Made by a program: the position numbers and the translations under genes. Below are positions 23,571 through 35,775 of a stretch of 64,000 bases of DNA, piece by piece. This DNA is from Cricetomys ansorgei (Eukaryota > Chordata > Mammalia > Rodentia > Nesomyidae), in NCBI GenBank assembly GCA_026225945.1, contig JAMJFZ010000107.1:46180501-46244500 (forward strand), in the 5' to 3' direction. Each line of letters opens with the position of its first letter. Position 1 is the stretch's first letter. The notes under the pieces were generated by a model. The model saw only the letters and a list, made by a program, of their open reading frames with translations. It had not been told where the DNA came from and made no database searches.

Positions 23571-25554
23571 AGCTTAAAAGCAATGTGATAATAGTCACAT
23601 CTGAAAATGTATTAATAATTCAAAAAATGTAGGCTACCATTATGTCAAAGAAAATTAATTTTTTGCAAGGACTAACATAGTACTAAAACAATCATGTTTT
23701 AAAAAGGAAAACGTGATAGACTAAATGTGAGAAAAGAAGAATATCACTTAAAGAGAAAATAAATGAAACAAGAGAAATACCCAGACTACTCATTGAATTG
23801 GCAAATAGTTGTATTGGATGTCTGACAAAATATAATTATAAGGCATTGTGCTAATGTACTAGAGAAAAATGAAGAGTAATAAATTAAATGCGACATAAGC
23901 CTTTGATAGGTTATTATCATCAATCCTCCTTTATGAAAAAAATACTTCAACAAAATCAACAAAATCAAAAAAATTCATCATTTGTCACCTAAAACACAAA
24001 TTAGATACACAAAATATACCAACAATCCCATACTTCTCCAACTCTCTGATTACCATTACATAAGTATCACCTGCCCTTAAATAGCTTTTGAGTAAGCAAT
24101 TCATATTGAACATGAGCAATGTTAAGGTCTCTTTCAAGCTTTAGTACAAGTTCAGTTAACAACTGTTAGCCACTTCTCAGTAGCCCCACTCTATGTTGTG
24201 TTCGTTTCTTTAAATACAGCTACTCCTTTGATGGCTTAGGCGCATACAGGATTTGAAATGGTGTGTTCAATTATTTTAGTTATTGGTATATCTGTTTCTT
24301 CATTACTGAAATAAACAAGAGTATTATTTTAATAATCTTCTGCAAAAGAAGACCTTATGAGCTAAAGGAAGTGTGGAAAAACTGAATTTTAAAATAAATA
24401 AAACAAATAAACAGACAAACAAATGTGACAAATGTGGAAAACACAAAAAATGGTATTATAAAGCTGAAGTCAACATATTTTTATCATGTTTATCACAGTG
24501 GAAACTACTTTTATCACCCCATTTTTATATCCTGGTCTTACTGTAATAGGTAGGCCTATACTTTTTGAATGTATATTCAGAATGCTACTTATGTATTTTC
24601 TTGCAAATTTTAGTAAAAGTCAAAACAATACAAGGTAGAGTAAAATTAATGTTTGCTTTTTCTACTGAGTATTCATGTAATAATTTATTCTCTATTCTTA
24701 TATAAATGTAAACTCTATAAGCATAGTGAAAATTGCTTTAGGAAATTATTTTTGTATATCTTGAAATTGTTTTTGATAGGCAGTACTAACGTAGCAAAGA
24801 TAAACTGCCAAGTTTTAACTATATTATTTTTAATTAGGGACTTTTTAAAATCCAAATCAATCATGATGTAATAATGAAAGAGATGAGTCCATCCCAATTT
24901 CTCAAGGTCTCCTTTAGGCAGATTCCATCCCTTAAATTTTCCACATGTAGCCTTGTCATAAGCATAGATTTTTTTTAAATACAAGTATATATATATCATT
25001 TCCATTGTGGATTTTAGACAGTAATATTCATTTTTCAGGTAAATTTACCATCTCTCCATTAAAACTCCAACATCAATTTTACATTTTCCATGAAAGACTG
25101 ATGTTACAGTAGGTACAAAGAAGTATGTTTCCTTAGAGGGTTTCCTTCCAAGTTATCTCAGTTTCTTCTCTTTCTACTATGATGTAAATTCAAAAGGTAC
25201 TGTGAAATGAACCATGACAGTGTAAGGGCTGAGATGACCTTATGAATGGGCAATGGAAAGGGAATTGTGTCAAATAAGGAATAGGAAGACCATCCTGTAC
25301 TTAAATGTCACACAGTGAACTTATCATCTGATTTGAAAATTCATGTTCAATTAAGATTTCTAAAACTTCTACCACACAGGCACTTGCAATACTCAAATAC
25401 CTTTGAGAGTGCTCTTGATATAAATTTATCTCAAATGACTACTAAAGGAATCTGCTGGACTACAACCACACAGTTTGCATGATAGTAGAACTGAGAATAC
25501 CTTTGAAGCTCTTTTCCAGACTCATGGAGTCTACTGGAGAAACTCAAGTTGAAA
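23571..25554. other. Unique AT-rich DNA
   Basis: About 2 kb with no recognised element. Overlapping frames on opposite strands at 24653-24871 and 24715-25005 are Lys/Leu/Phe-rich, as expected from AT-rich DNA, and have no visible family. Confidence 0.45.
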
Positions 25555-26095
25555 TGAACATTGTAAAAGGGAAGAGGACTCTATTTGTTGCAAAAAAAAA
25601 AAAAAAAAAAAAAAAGAATCTTCTTTAATGAAGACAGAGAGCTATGCTTATCTTTGGGTTTAGGAAATAAGTATTTAGAATGTATTTAGAAACTATACTG
25701 GTTTAGGAGAGTAGAAGTAGGTTTTCTAGGGTTCATGACCTCTCCAGCCATGGGGAGTTTGCCAGATTTTCAGTACCTAGCAGGAATTTCTTCTTATTGA
25801 GTGGGTCTTAGGTACAATTAGATAGCTGTTGGCTATCCTTAAAGATGAAAGAACATGATACAAGATATTGTATCTAGACAGCCATTTTATGATTTATATG
25901 CTTGTCTTGTTGGGTGGGATTATAAATGCTTTTCTCTCTGGGAAGTTTGCATAGTTCTTTCATATTCTATGAGAGCTATTTCTCAGGGAAGAGTCTTAAA
26001 GGTCATTTCTAGCTTGTTTTTATTTCTTCCCAGTCCTGAGTCTAAAGTTTGTGATTTCATGAGCAATACTTTGAGTCCTGGTAGGTAGTCAAGGA
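25555..26095 (-). mobile_element. Inverted 5' part of a LINE-1 insertion
   Basis: Plus-strand landmarks in the order of the L1 3' UTR complement: 'tgaagacagagagctatgc', 'gtatttagaatgtattt', 'actggtttaggagagtag', 'attgagtgggtcttagg', 'gatagctgttggctatcc', 'gaagtttgcatagttc' and 'ttgagtcctggtaggtag'. A 24-base A-run (25592-25615) interrupts it where the family has a short A-rich site. The part that follows at 26100 is in the opposite orientation and continues the same element. Confidence 0.8.
25592..25615 (+). repeat. A24 homopolymer inside the inverted L1
   Basis: Twenty-four A residues with no interruption. It corresponds to a 'gcaaagaaag' type site inside the element rather than to its 3' tail, so it looks like slippage growth of a short internal A-run. 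Confidence 0.9.
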
Positions 26096-26099
26096 AAAA

Positions 26100-26480
26100 C
26101 ACTTGTTTGTACAACAGGTGGAGAAGACTACAGAGATCCACTGCTGGATGAAATATATAGAGTAAGTGCCAATGAGGTGAATGGCCCAAATTGATACATC
26201 TACATAGCAGCTCTTAAACACGAGGCTCTGGGAAAATAGCAGAAGAGGAAGTGGTGAGATTGTCAGAGCTTTTTCAGAGTGTTAAGATGCCTTCTACAAA
26301 ATAGTCTCTTATCCATACGTCAGGCACCCATGAAATATCGAAAATATGGTTGCCTAAACAAGTCCTTGCATAATGAAAACACCAGTTGCCAAAGTGGGCA
26401 GGAGAAATTTCAAAAGGTCCCAACCTTAGATGAGGCACTAACAGGCAATCAATATAATCAGTGGCTGCAGAGAATGTATT
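26100..26480 (+). mobile_element. Forward 3' part of the same LINE-1
   Basis: Landmarks: 'cccaaattgatacatctac', 'tagcagaagaggaagtgg', 'atggttgcctaaacaag', 'caccagttgccaaagtggg' and 'caaaaggtcccaacctta'. In the family these lie just downstream of the point where the inverted piece stops. The terminal 3' part and A-tail are lost or unrecognisable past about 26480. Opposing frames at 26274-26525 and 26279-26482 are not genes. Confidence 0.8.
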
Positions 26481-28640
26481 GAGAACCATATCAAATATAT
26501 GATACAATTTAAAGTAGTCTTTCAAGAGAGAGAATATTAAATTAATGTCATCTTATCCAGATCGACTTATAGTCAAATCTTCATTATAACATTTATTTAT
26601 TGATATTTTGAGGAACTAAATTATTCCATTCCTCTGTATAATAACTATTTCTCAGATGCTATTTGGAGAATAAAAAATAGCATGTAATTTATACAAAGTA
26701 GATAATTTGTGATTATAGATGTTTAGAAATGAGAAAACCTAGTTATTCTACTGACCACAGGAACTCAGATTGTACAAATCTTTACCCATTGTGTTTTGTT
26801 TCATTAGGACTTACAGATGCTAAACTACTTTCATAATAGCAACAATGTTCAGTACAAAATATATCTACCTATATAACCTGGTCTAGTAATAGAATAGGAC
26901 CAAATGTGACAGATTATGGAGCTGCTAAAATAATAAGCCCTTGTGATTTGTACTCTGTCAATGTTAGCATGCCACAGCTTCCTGAAGCCTATATAGCTTT
27001 TACTTTTTCCAGTGATGAAACTTCCAAATGCAAGCATAATTAAGAGCAAATTTTATGTCAACTAGGATGGGAACTTTTTAACATTCATTGGTGAAATAAA
27101 ATGTAGTTAAATCATAAAGGTAAATAAACTTATAAACTGAGAGTGCTAGTGGCTTCAGTCTTGTATTCATTTCCATTTTAAGCAACATTTTAAAATTTTA
27201 ATATCATTGTAAGTAATTACCTGTCACTTGGAGAACTACTGTGTTTCAATTAGTATAGCTCCTGATACGGCTTTGGAGGGAAGTTGTTTTTTGCTTCAGG
27301 AAACGTCAGGATATGTTGCAAACTGAATGTAAGAATAGAAAATTAATTGGTTTTAGTTTTCCCCATGTTTTTACTAATCATTAATCAGTTTCTTAGTGTC
27401 CTTTTTTGTATGTTTCTGTTTTCAATTTTTTCTCCTGTTTAATCATACCGTCACCATTGGTTACAAAACAGAAGACATCCTTTGTTGAGCAGAGTAGAAT
27501 TTAGAAGTATCATGAGAAAATTTGAGTACAGCAACTGCCTGACTAAGGTCATGCCACAATGAGACTGAATAAAATATGTAATAAGAAGAATTACTTAAAC
27601 CAAAGAATATCATTAATAAATCAAGAGAAATCAAGTGTGCATGAAAAAATTGTATGTCCTATATTCTGTGTTTTCAGTTACAAGATTTATTACCTTCGTG
27701 ATTGCTCTACCATGGAGGATATGCATTTGTGCAAATGTTGTAAATTATTATAAAGCATAAAATTTCTTCATGTTTTCACTCTTAATGATTTTCCACTTGG
27801 AAAGAAAGCCCCTGACTCACACATTGTCTTATAGAGATGTAATCCTCTAAGATCAAGACAACAAGGGCCATATTGATCCTCCTCTATTATTCCTTAACTA
27901 TCTGTTGGCATATGTAAAAGGTTCACGGGCAATAAGAATGAAAATACAAGCAAGAAATTCTAAAGTTTTAAACTAAGTTATAAAACGAAGTTAGGCAGCG
28001 GGCTGTACTGCTCTGGCTTATTAATAACAAACTTACAGGGTAGAGAATGCATTTCATTCCAAAGGCTTGCCTTGCTTATGCTTTTTTATTTTCTTTATTT
28101 CTTTTCTGGTAACAGAATCTTTTATTTAGCAAAATCTAACTTGATCAAGTTATTTATTAGATGGACTTTGTCCCTCAAAATGTAAACCATGGATGAGGAC
28201 TTTCTTACAGGATGTGTTTGGAACTATGCCTGCATAATGAGGGAGCTCAGTAAATGGGAGCTACCAATTGATACAATTATTCATTGTATATTTATTCTTC
28301 TTCTTATAATCCTCATATCATAGACAGAATAGCATATTAAAAATAAACTTAACATTAAAATAAATTAAGTAGTAAGTTCTAAAAAGATTTAATGATATTA
28401 AAAACTACTCATCCCAGGTGATGTACATGATAATTAAAAATGAATGAGACAATCCTTTAATCCATAAAAATATGTGATTTTGATGTACTTATCTTTGCAA
28501 ATCATCACGAATTATAGCTATCACATCATTCATACTTATAAAGTCACCAAAGAGAAAGTAAAAGTATAAAATATGCTCTACAGGAGGGATTACACCCATT
28601 TCTCCTAATAACTATGTGTTTTATACATAGAAACATGTAG
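26481..28640. other. Unique AT-rich DNA
   Basis: No element recognised in over 2 kb. Short frames only. Several poly-T-rich stretches (for example 27410-27435). Confidence 0.45.
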
Positions 28641-28690
28641 TTGTTATATATATATAAGTAACACACACACATATATACGTATATATATCC
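28641..28690. repeat. TA/CA-rich low-complexity tract
   Basis: TATATATA, ACACACACAC and ATATATACGTATATATAT segments run together. Probably a decayed dinucleotide microsatellite. Confidence 0.8.
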
Positions 28691-28916
28691 AACTATATGT
28701 CCTCTTTAAGGATGCATAGATACAAATACTAGTTTTCAAAAGCCACAATTAATTTAAAGTTAACACTTAATTAGGGATATGTGTGTACCAAATTAGATGA
28801 GTACTGTATCAAAGATTCTGTTATGCTAAACTGTATTTTATCTACAGCTCCTATTTATTTTTAAACATAATAGACTCAATTTTTTTTACCTTTGTATGGT
28901 CTTGGATAATTTAATT

Positions 28917-30030
28917 TGATGAGTTTTGATCATATTAACCACTTCCCACAAATTCACCACATCCACCACATCAACTTTCCTATCTACACACCTTTGTGTT
29001 CTTCTTTTTCACTTATCATGCCTGCTTTATGCTGTTTTTATATTCTTTGACATATGGACTTCCACTGGAGCATGGTTGACTTACTTGAGACTACAGTACT
29101 AAAGAAAACTGACTCTCTCCATCCCAGCAGCTATTGATTTTCAATAACTCTAGGCTAGACATAGGTATCAATGTCCACCTGATTTCTCTGTGCTGGGATT
29201 TTGTCTGTCTTGATCTTGAACAATTCTTCATATGCTATCAGAATAGCTGTGGTTCATATGTGCTCCTGCCCTCCTATATTCAGAAAACGCTCTTTCTTTA
29301 TAGTTATCCATAGTCTCTCACTCTTATAGTCTTTCTATCCCCTCCTCAATAATAATCCCAGAGCTTTTAGAGGAGGAGGTGTGGTTTATATGTTACAACT
29401 AGGTCTGAGCATTCCACAATCTCCTGTATTCTGTATTTTGACAATCTGAAGGTCCCTTTTTTAATCATCATCAATAGAAAGTAGAAGCTTCTCTCATGTA
29501 GGTTCAGAGATGCATTAATCTATGGCTATATCAATAAGTCATTGGCTATTGGTTTAATGCTATATCCTTCTAGCAAAAAGACTCTCCCGTAGGGCCTATG
29601 ACCTATCTAGACACAGATTATTGACCTAATCATGCCAGATATGACTTTTATCTTGTTGAGTAGGCCATAAAACCAATCAAAGTGGATGATTACCCCTATG
29701 ATGTTCATGCCACTACTGCACTAGTAAGCATATCTTGCCAGATCACTTATAACTGTAGCTCATAGTGTTTATATTTCATATTGTTCATACAGTTCAACTG
29801 TAACATAGTGTTACAGCTACAGTTGCAATTTTATGTCAGTAAAATTGATGATTGCTTTTATCCTAGGTAACGTGCAAGTACTTCCCAGCACTACAAAAGC
29901 TATCCAGTAGGGATGAAGCTTCTATGTCAGTACCATCTTTCTATCTTAATGCTCTAGGACTCAAGTGTGGTGTCCTTAGCAATAGGGTCTTACAGTGGCA
30001 TGCTCTGTAATGTTTAGGGGTCATTTGTAA
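28917..30030 (-). mobile_element. LINE-1 3' region, minus strand, long
   Basis: One of the best preserved L1 3' regions. Plus-strand landmarks: 'tgatgagttttgatcata', 'ccactggagcatggttgac', 'cccagcagctattgattttc', 'tctgtgctgggattttgtc', 'gtggtttatatgttac', 'tcaataagtcattggc', 'agggcctatgacctatctag', 'catatcttgccagatc', 'agctatccagtagggatg' and 'cttagcaatagggtcttac'. All are complements of an older Lx-like subfamily in order. It overlaps in family position with the sense copy at 51590-52324. No ORF2 is present. Confidence 0.88.
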
Positions 30031-30144
30031 CTCGTTAACTTAAAACACTAAAAGAAGTGACAAATTCCTTGAACTGAGCTTTTCATTTGTTAACTTGTGA
30101 TATATAATAGGGGTATTTTAACTCCATTTTAACTCTCTGTATCT

Positions 30145-30244
30145 ACATATAGATATTGATCTATATATAGATATAGATAGATGATAAATAGATATAGATA
30201 TAGATATAGATATAGATATAGATATAGATATAGATATAGATATG
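30145..30244. repeat. (GATATA)n hexanucleotide microsatellite
   Basis: Perfect GATATA units run from about 30191 to 30243, preceded by degenerate ATAGAT/TATAGATA units from 30145. One frame reads as alternating Arg-Tyr, which accounts for the 72-codon frame at 30181-30399. That frame is not a gene. Confidence 0.95.
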
Positions 30245-31920
30245 GAAACTACAATACTAGATTTCCATATGATTTTTTCAAAGGGTCTTTAGTGAAATCC
30301 AAACTGTTATTGATTTTTTTTCTAGCCGGTTGTCCATTGTCTGTGTTGACAACATTTATTAAAATCTGTTATCACTGTAACATTTCCCTTACTTCATGAT
30401 AATAATAACAATGGCCACAGACATGGCAATTTCAATCGAGACTAACAGATGCTATTCTCTGAATTCTTGCTGTCTACTGGTTGACTCTGTGTGTCATTTG
30501 AATTGGAGGCAATTATATACTAAAGACAGGAAATGATAGGAGAAGGGAGTAGATTGTGGCAAAGAACACTTTGTTGACATGTCATAGTTGGATCTAAAAT
30601 GGAAAGAAGGCTTTGTTGAATTTCTGAGCTTTCTGATCCAAACAAGCATTCAGAGGGAACAACTAGTGATCCCTCTGAATTGCAACGATGGTTGCATTCT
30701 CCTAATTCTCAGCGAAATATTTTGGATTGGAAATTCCATTCTGATGATGGAGAGCAATAGCATCAATATTTTAAATGAGAAAATTTACAAAATTTTTAAG
30801 TATGTCGTATATAGGGAATATTAAATGTTATGGCTGAAATTCTGAAGCTTCCCTTGTTTTCTATTTTTCAGTTCCATAATATGATTACACATTTATATTT
30901 AAAAATTAAATTATTTTTCATAATATACGAGCTGTATGTTAAGAAAGCTGTCATACTGGTCAGTACGTTTACTGAAACTATGGAATTATAAAAATGATAA
31001 GTTACCTTCCTCTCAGTCTCCTTTGAACTTGCCTTTTTATTTTTATTTTGGTAGAAGGAATGAGGGTAGATTTTTGTAGAATGGTCCTATTTATAAGAAT
31101 AGGAAAGAGAGAAGTGCAAAAAATTGAAAATATAGAAAGATAAACAAAGCCATTGATTTGAAAGAAAAATGTTCAATGTAACATCTTAGTAACAATTTCC
31201 CATAGGTATAAAGCTATTGGTAATTGTGCATTACACAAGAGAGCTATAAAATCAGTAGAGCTGAAACTTCCTAAGCTGTACCTCTTTTAAAATGATAGCT
31301 TAACTACATCATTGTTTGAAAATAATGTACTCTTAAGAAATGTATATTTGTAATATAATAAAAAAGCCTTGGTTACAAGTATTCAAAAAGAGTATACATA
31401 TATATATACTTTAATGATTTGCAAAATATGTAATAAAAACAACAACTTACAAGTTTCTACATACTCTAATGGGGACACAGAAAATTTATTGACACGCTAT
31501 AAAAATTGTAGATAAGATTAGCAAAGTCTTAACCTAACCAAAATCTATGTGTGTTGATAGAGGTGTTGGTGAACCTTTCCTAGTCTACACTAAAGAGTAG
31601 ACAGACAAAGTTAAAGTTCCCATGATAATGCCAAGGCAATGTGGTGTTGATGTCTCTCTGAATGGATTAGCTTTTACAGAACTTGATCCATTAATATGTA
31701 CAGTTTTGTATTTTATGTTTCACTTACAATTAACATTAATGCTTTAAAAAAGGAGTGAATCCATGAATCCTTATAAATGAAAAAAAGGAGAATATACAAA
31801 CTAGTATCTATTATTGTATATCTAACAAGGAACTATCTATTCAAGGAAACTCTGAACTATTGTTAAATAATGAGAAGAGGTATTACAATTACTTTACAAT
31901 GATCATAAACCTTTCTTAAA
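30245..31920. other. Unique AT-rich DNA
   Basis: No element recognised. A short (TA)n stretch occurs at 31395-31410. The 78-codon frame at 30588-30824 has no recognisable domain. Confidence 0.45.
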
Positions 31921-32170
31921 ATAGTTTTTATTTATTTACTTTTTCTTCTCTCCTACAATACATCTTGACCCCAACCTTCACTCCTTCCCCTTCTTCCAGC
32001 TGACCCAAAGCCTCTTTCCCCATGCCCCCTTACCCTGCTTTCCCTCAGAAACAAGTAGGCCTCCCAATGGAAAAAAGCTGCGCAGAAGTTCCTACACCAA
32101 GGCTGGATGAAGCAAGCCAGCAGGAGGAATAGGGTCTCATGGGCAGTTAAAACTGTTAGAAAAAAACCCC

Positions 32171-32211
<41 letters not shown>

Positions 32212-32870
32212 CAACTTTTAGGAGTTGTAAAAAAAATATCAAGCCAAACAACCATACGATACATGTAGGGGACTTATTGCCGACTCATTTCTCCAAGTCT
32301 GTTGATTCAGTCTCTGTGAGCCCCTAAGAGTCCTGGTCAGTTAACTCCATGAGTTGTGTTCTCCTGGTGTCCTCAACTCCTCTGGTACCTGAATCCCCCC
32401 ATTCCCACTTCCTCAGAGTTCCCAGTTCCCCAGGCTCTGCCAGATATTTGGTCATGGACCTCTGCACTCTGCTCCAACAGCTGATGGAGGAAGCCTCTCT
32501 GATGATGACTGAGCTAGGTACCTTTCTATGAGCATAGCAGAATATCATTAGGAATCGTTTCCAAGTTATCCAGTCCCTGGTTCCTGCCCAGCCCTGCAGT
32601 GTCAAGCATGGGTTCCCTCCCTTAGTGTGGGGTTCTGCCCCTCCATTGCCTCAGCAGATCCAGTAGGCTGGATATGGTATAGGTAGAGGCTTTTGTGTTT
32701 GGTTTGGTGTCCCAGTCCCACCACTGGAAGCTTTGCCTGTTTACAGGAGATGATCTGATCATGTTCCCTATCCCACATTACAGGAATCCTCTGTAGGGTC
32801 ACAGTAATAGAGTTCAGGGAATTCCCACTGCACTAGGTCTCCAAATAATCCTCTAAATGTCTCCCAATTA
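31921..32870 (-). mobile_element. LINE-1 3' region(s), Lx-like, minus strand
   Basis: Plus-strand landmarks: a T/C-rich 3' terminus (31921-32040), 'aagtaggcctcccaatgg', then an (AC)n tract. After that come 'gattcagtctctgtgagc', 'tgttctcctggtgtcctc', 'ggaagcctctctgatgatg', 'gagcatagcagaatatc' and 'ctgtagggtcacagtaatag'. The second half is the complement of the same Lx region found in sense at 3610-3950. It may be one element or two abutting fragments joined near the (AC)n tract. Frames at 31953-32264, 32324-32605, 32349-32531 and 32602-32802 all lie inside it. Confidence 0.8.
32172..32209. repeat. (AC)n dinucleotide repeat
   Basis: Nineteen uninterrupted AC units within the minus-strand L1. 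Read on the minus strand it gives the Cys-Val run of the 31953-32264 frame. Confidence 0.98.
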
Positions 32871-33229
32871 AGGTATTAAAAACAAAAGTCATGATTTTAT
32901 ACTCAATATATAAGAACCATCTCACCCACAATGTAGATAATACATTTTTGATAAAATAACCTTTTGAATCAATGATTGTTTTATGAGGATGATTATTATG
33001 AATCAGTAAGATCCACTAAGTATGTATGCAAGGTCACAGCTGGAGTATAGGAAGACAGAAGGACTTATAAAAGTAATTATTGATTTGTTTGACTATTTTC
33101 TGGACACAGCAAGAACAAGTCTGTCTCAAATGTAAAATTTGTGGACCTTCATTGAGTTTGACATCAACACAATCAGGCACGTATATCAAGATATGTACAG
33201 ATAAATTAACCGTTAAAAATTCCATGAAC
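32871..33229. other. Unique DNA
   Basis: Nothing recognised between the L1 and the RSINE1. The 65-codon frame at 33034-33231 has no visible domain. Confidence 0.4.
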
Positions 33230-33533
33230 ACTGGAGAATTGGCTCAGTGAGTAAGTACGCTTGCTAAAAAGGCTTACAGACCTGAATTTGAATCCTCAGC
33301 ACACACATAGAAAGCCAAGTGTGGTCAGATGCCCCTCTGTACGCCTCATATTGTTGGTGACAGAAACAGAAGGCTCACTGGGGCTTGTTTGCTGCCAATG
33401 CAGGGAAAAACTCGGAGGCCAACATTTGTTTAGAGATTTTTAATAGAGCATGGTTGAGAGAAGAAGATTGGGACATCTTCTGACATCTGACATCCATTTT
33501 GGCCCCTGCACACACAGGTACACATGCATACAG
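33230..33533 (+). mobile_element. RSINE1/B4-type composite SINE
   Basis: tRNA/ID-like head 'actggagaattggctcag', 'gacctgaatttgaatcctc' and 'agccaagtgtggtcag', then 'aaggctcactggggc', a decayed B1-like middle and 'gacatctgacatcc', with CACACACAGGTACACATG at the 3' end. The order fits RSINE1. Frames at 33261-33443 and 33375-33563 overlap it and are not genes. Confidence 0.85.
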
Positions 33534-35244
33534 GATATATGTAGACTGTAAACATATTAGCAAGAAACATTTTGTGCAGTCATGTACATTTGAAAATAAA
33601 AACTCATTTTAAAGCTAAAATGATAACTCTGTAAAGAAAAAAAATGCACACAGCATACAAATTTCACAGATCAGTTTTTCTGTGACAGTTGTAAAGGCTG
33701 ATATGTCCCAACCAAGTTGAAAGTTCCAATCAAATTCCAATCTTACTTCTGTTGCTTATATTTTATAGCAAAACTATTATATACACTAGGAAAAACTCAA
33801 AATAAGTTTCTTATATATGATATGATATAGTAAAATGAGTTTAAGTCATTTGAAATTAAGAAAAATTAGAATACAATATTATTTTTAAATTGGAAGACTG
33901 TAAGAAAGAGAAGCAAGATTTTCAAAGGGGGAAAAATAAATATTAGGTATAAGAGAACCTATTAACAGTAGCTAAAAGCCAAATTGAAGACAGTTGAGGT
34001 TCCTAGGCCCCTGAACAACTTCTGCTGGGCAATCCTGAAATTTCAAACAAAAGAGATGTTGGACCACTGGGAAATGACTGCTAAAGAACCTTCAGTGACT
34101 TTCTTTGGCCAATAAATCAAAATCCTCCTTGCGGAAACATAAGTGTTTTCCTATGCATTTCCCACTAGAAATACTCTCACTGATCTGTTAGAACTTGCCA
34201 GAAGGAGTTCACATTTCCCGTCTCCCTTCTCCCATCTATATCCATCATTCTCATGTTCATGCCCATGCACCCATGCTACACTCCTCGTTTCATGCTGTTT
34301 CTCCTGAGATGATGATTCAGATCCTAGGCACCTCTCAAGGTCTTCACACATCTACCATCTGCTACCAAACCATATCCAACTATGCTAGGCAGTGTTGACC
34401 TTTCCTTTTCTGAGCCTCCTGGGGAATTTTCATTTGGTCTGAAAATATAACTGGTAGTTATTGGAAAATCAACAACAGCTGTTGCACTGGATGTTTTTAA
34501 TGGGCCAGCTCGGTGAGTGCTGTCTCATTTTGACTTCGTTGCTCCTGTTCCCCCTTTCAAATTACACTGGTGTGCCCCACTGAATAGTCATTTCAGCTCT
34601 ACTGTGTATGGTGTCCAGTTGAGGAAAATACACAGGAATCTTATCTAGAGCAAAGTCAAATGTCAGTACCATCTTTCCCATTCCAGAATCCCTTCGGAAA
34701 GGTTTCTGAAAGTGACACAGAAAGATCAGTAACTTAAGTCCTAGGGTTTGCATTTACTTGGATTAGACTGTTGTTTTGCCTCCTCTCTCTGCTTCTTCTC
34801 TCTTTAGAATTTCTTGCTTCTGTCTTCTCTGTACAGCTTCCATTAATTCTGAGTGCCCCAAAACTTTTAATGAATTGTTCCTATTCAATTAACCTGAATT
34901 TCTTTCAGTTATTTATGGTTCAGTGCTCTGGGGTGGCAAAGCAATGTACACAGTCTATAAGTAGCAAGTATTGTCTCAGGTTACAGGGGCAAATAGGAGA
35001 AAAGCCACTTTTTTGTTTCTATATAACATCAATAAATGGGTTTGTTTTTACACAGCCGTAATCAATCCCAGTAGTTCAAGGCAACCTTAGTCATTTCAGT
35101 ATTTCTTTAATCCATTAAAAACCTCACAGGGAAGTTTTTAATTTCTGGGACTTACAAAGCATGAGTAAGAGGATTCATCTATCACTCCAAAATCCATTGG
35201 CATGCCTGACTTTTGCCTGGAGTCATGGCAGAGTTGTAACCAGA
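33534..35244. other. Unique DNA
   Basis: No recognised repeat. From about 33960 to 34760 the composition is more even, with frames on both strands (34151-34351 -, 34195-34398 +, 34562-34753 -). A 96-codon frame (34771-35061) begins with a Leu-rich segment that could mimic a signal peptide, but nothing downstream resembles a known secreted or membrane family. Confidence 0.45.
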
Positions 35245-35625
35245 TCATGGCCTCCCCAAATCCATATACTGAATTCCTTACCCTTTGTATGTTAGAGTGT
35301 GACTGTATTTGGTAGGCAGGCCTATAAAGAGCTAAATAAACCTAAAATAAGGTCCTTAGATTGAGCTCCTTGAAGCTGATATCTTGTCAAGAAGATGAAA
35401 CTGGGGATAAACAAAAAGACACCAGCAATATACTCACCAGAGATAACACACCATAAAGACCCGGCAAGTAACTGTCATCTTCAAGACAAGGAGAAAAGCC
35501 TTGGCAGACCCCAAGCCAACCAGCACATTGATCTTAGGTTTCCAGCCTCTGGAACTATAAGTAATGAATCAACTATTTTTTAAGACCTTCAGTGGGTAGT
35601 ATTTTCTTATGGTGTCCATAGAAAA
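35245..35625 (+). mobile_element. Old MaLR LTR (MLT1/MST-like)
   Basis: Mammal-wide LTR pattern: 'catggcctccccaaatcc', 'agtgtgactgtatttgg', 'ataaggtccttagattg', 'attgatcttaggtttccagc' with 'ctctggaactataag', and a 3' end 'ttttaagaccttcagtggg' with 'agtattttcttatggtg'. The position of each block agrees with the family. The 62-codon frame at 35395-35583 is inside it. Confidence 0.75.
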
Positions 35626-35775
35626 GTACATACTCATTGTCCTATATTAACCATACTGTGTTAGCCAAATACTACCATGATTTATGCATATCTAACTTTG
35701 AATAAGGTTTAGATACTTATTTGACCCAGTTGGATTTCAAGATTCTCTGAAATCCATTCTGTTAAATACTATTTG

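Noticed and set aside
21665..30244. Repeated GATA and ATAGAT units considered as a CRISPR-like or satellite array
   Set aside because: Units are 4 or 6 bases with no spacers and occur as isolated microsatellites. The genome is mammalian, where CRISPR arrays are not expected.
30181..30399. Frame with alternating Arg-Tyr repeats
   Set aside because: Pure translation of the GATATA microsatellite.
31953..32264. 103-codon minus-strand frame with a Cys-Val run
   Set aside because: The run is translated (AC)n, and the frame lies within an antisense L1 3' region.
34771..35061. 96-codon frame that begins like a signal peptide
   Set aside because: Only the Leu-rich start is suggestive. No conserved cysteine pattern, domain or gene structure follows, and T/C-rich DNA commonly mimics signal peptides.
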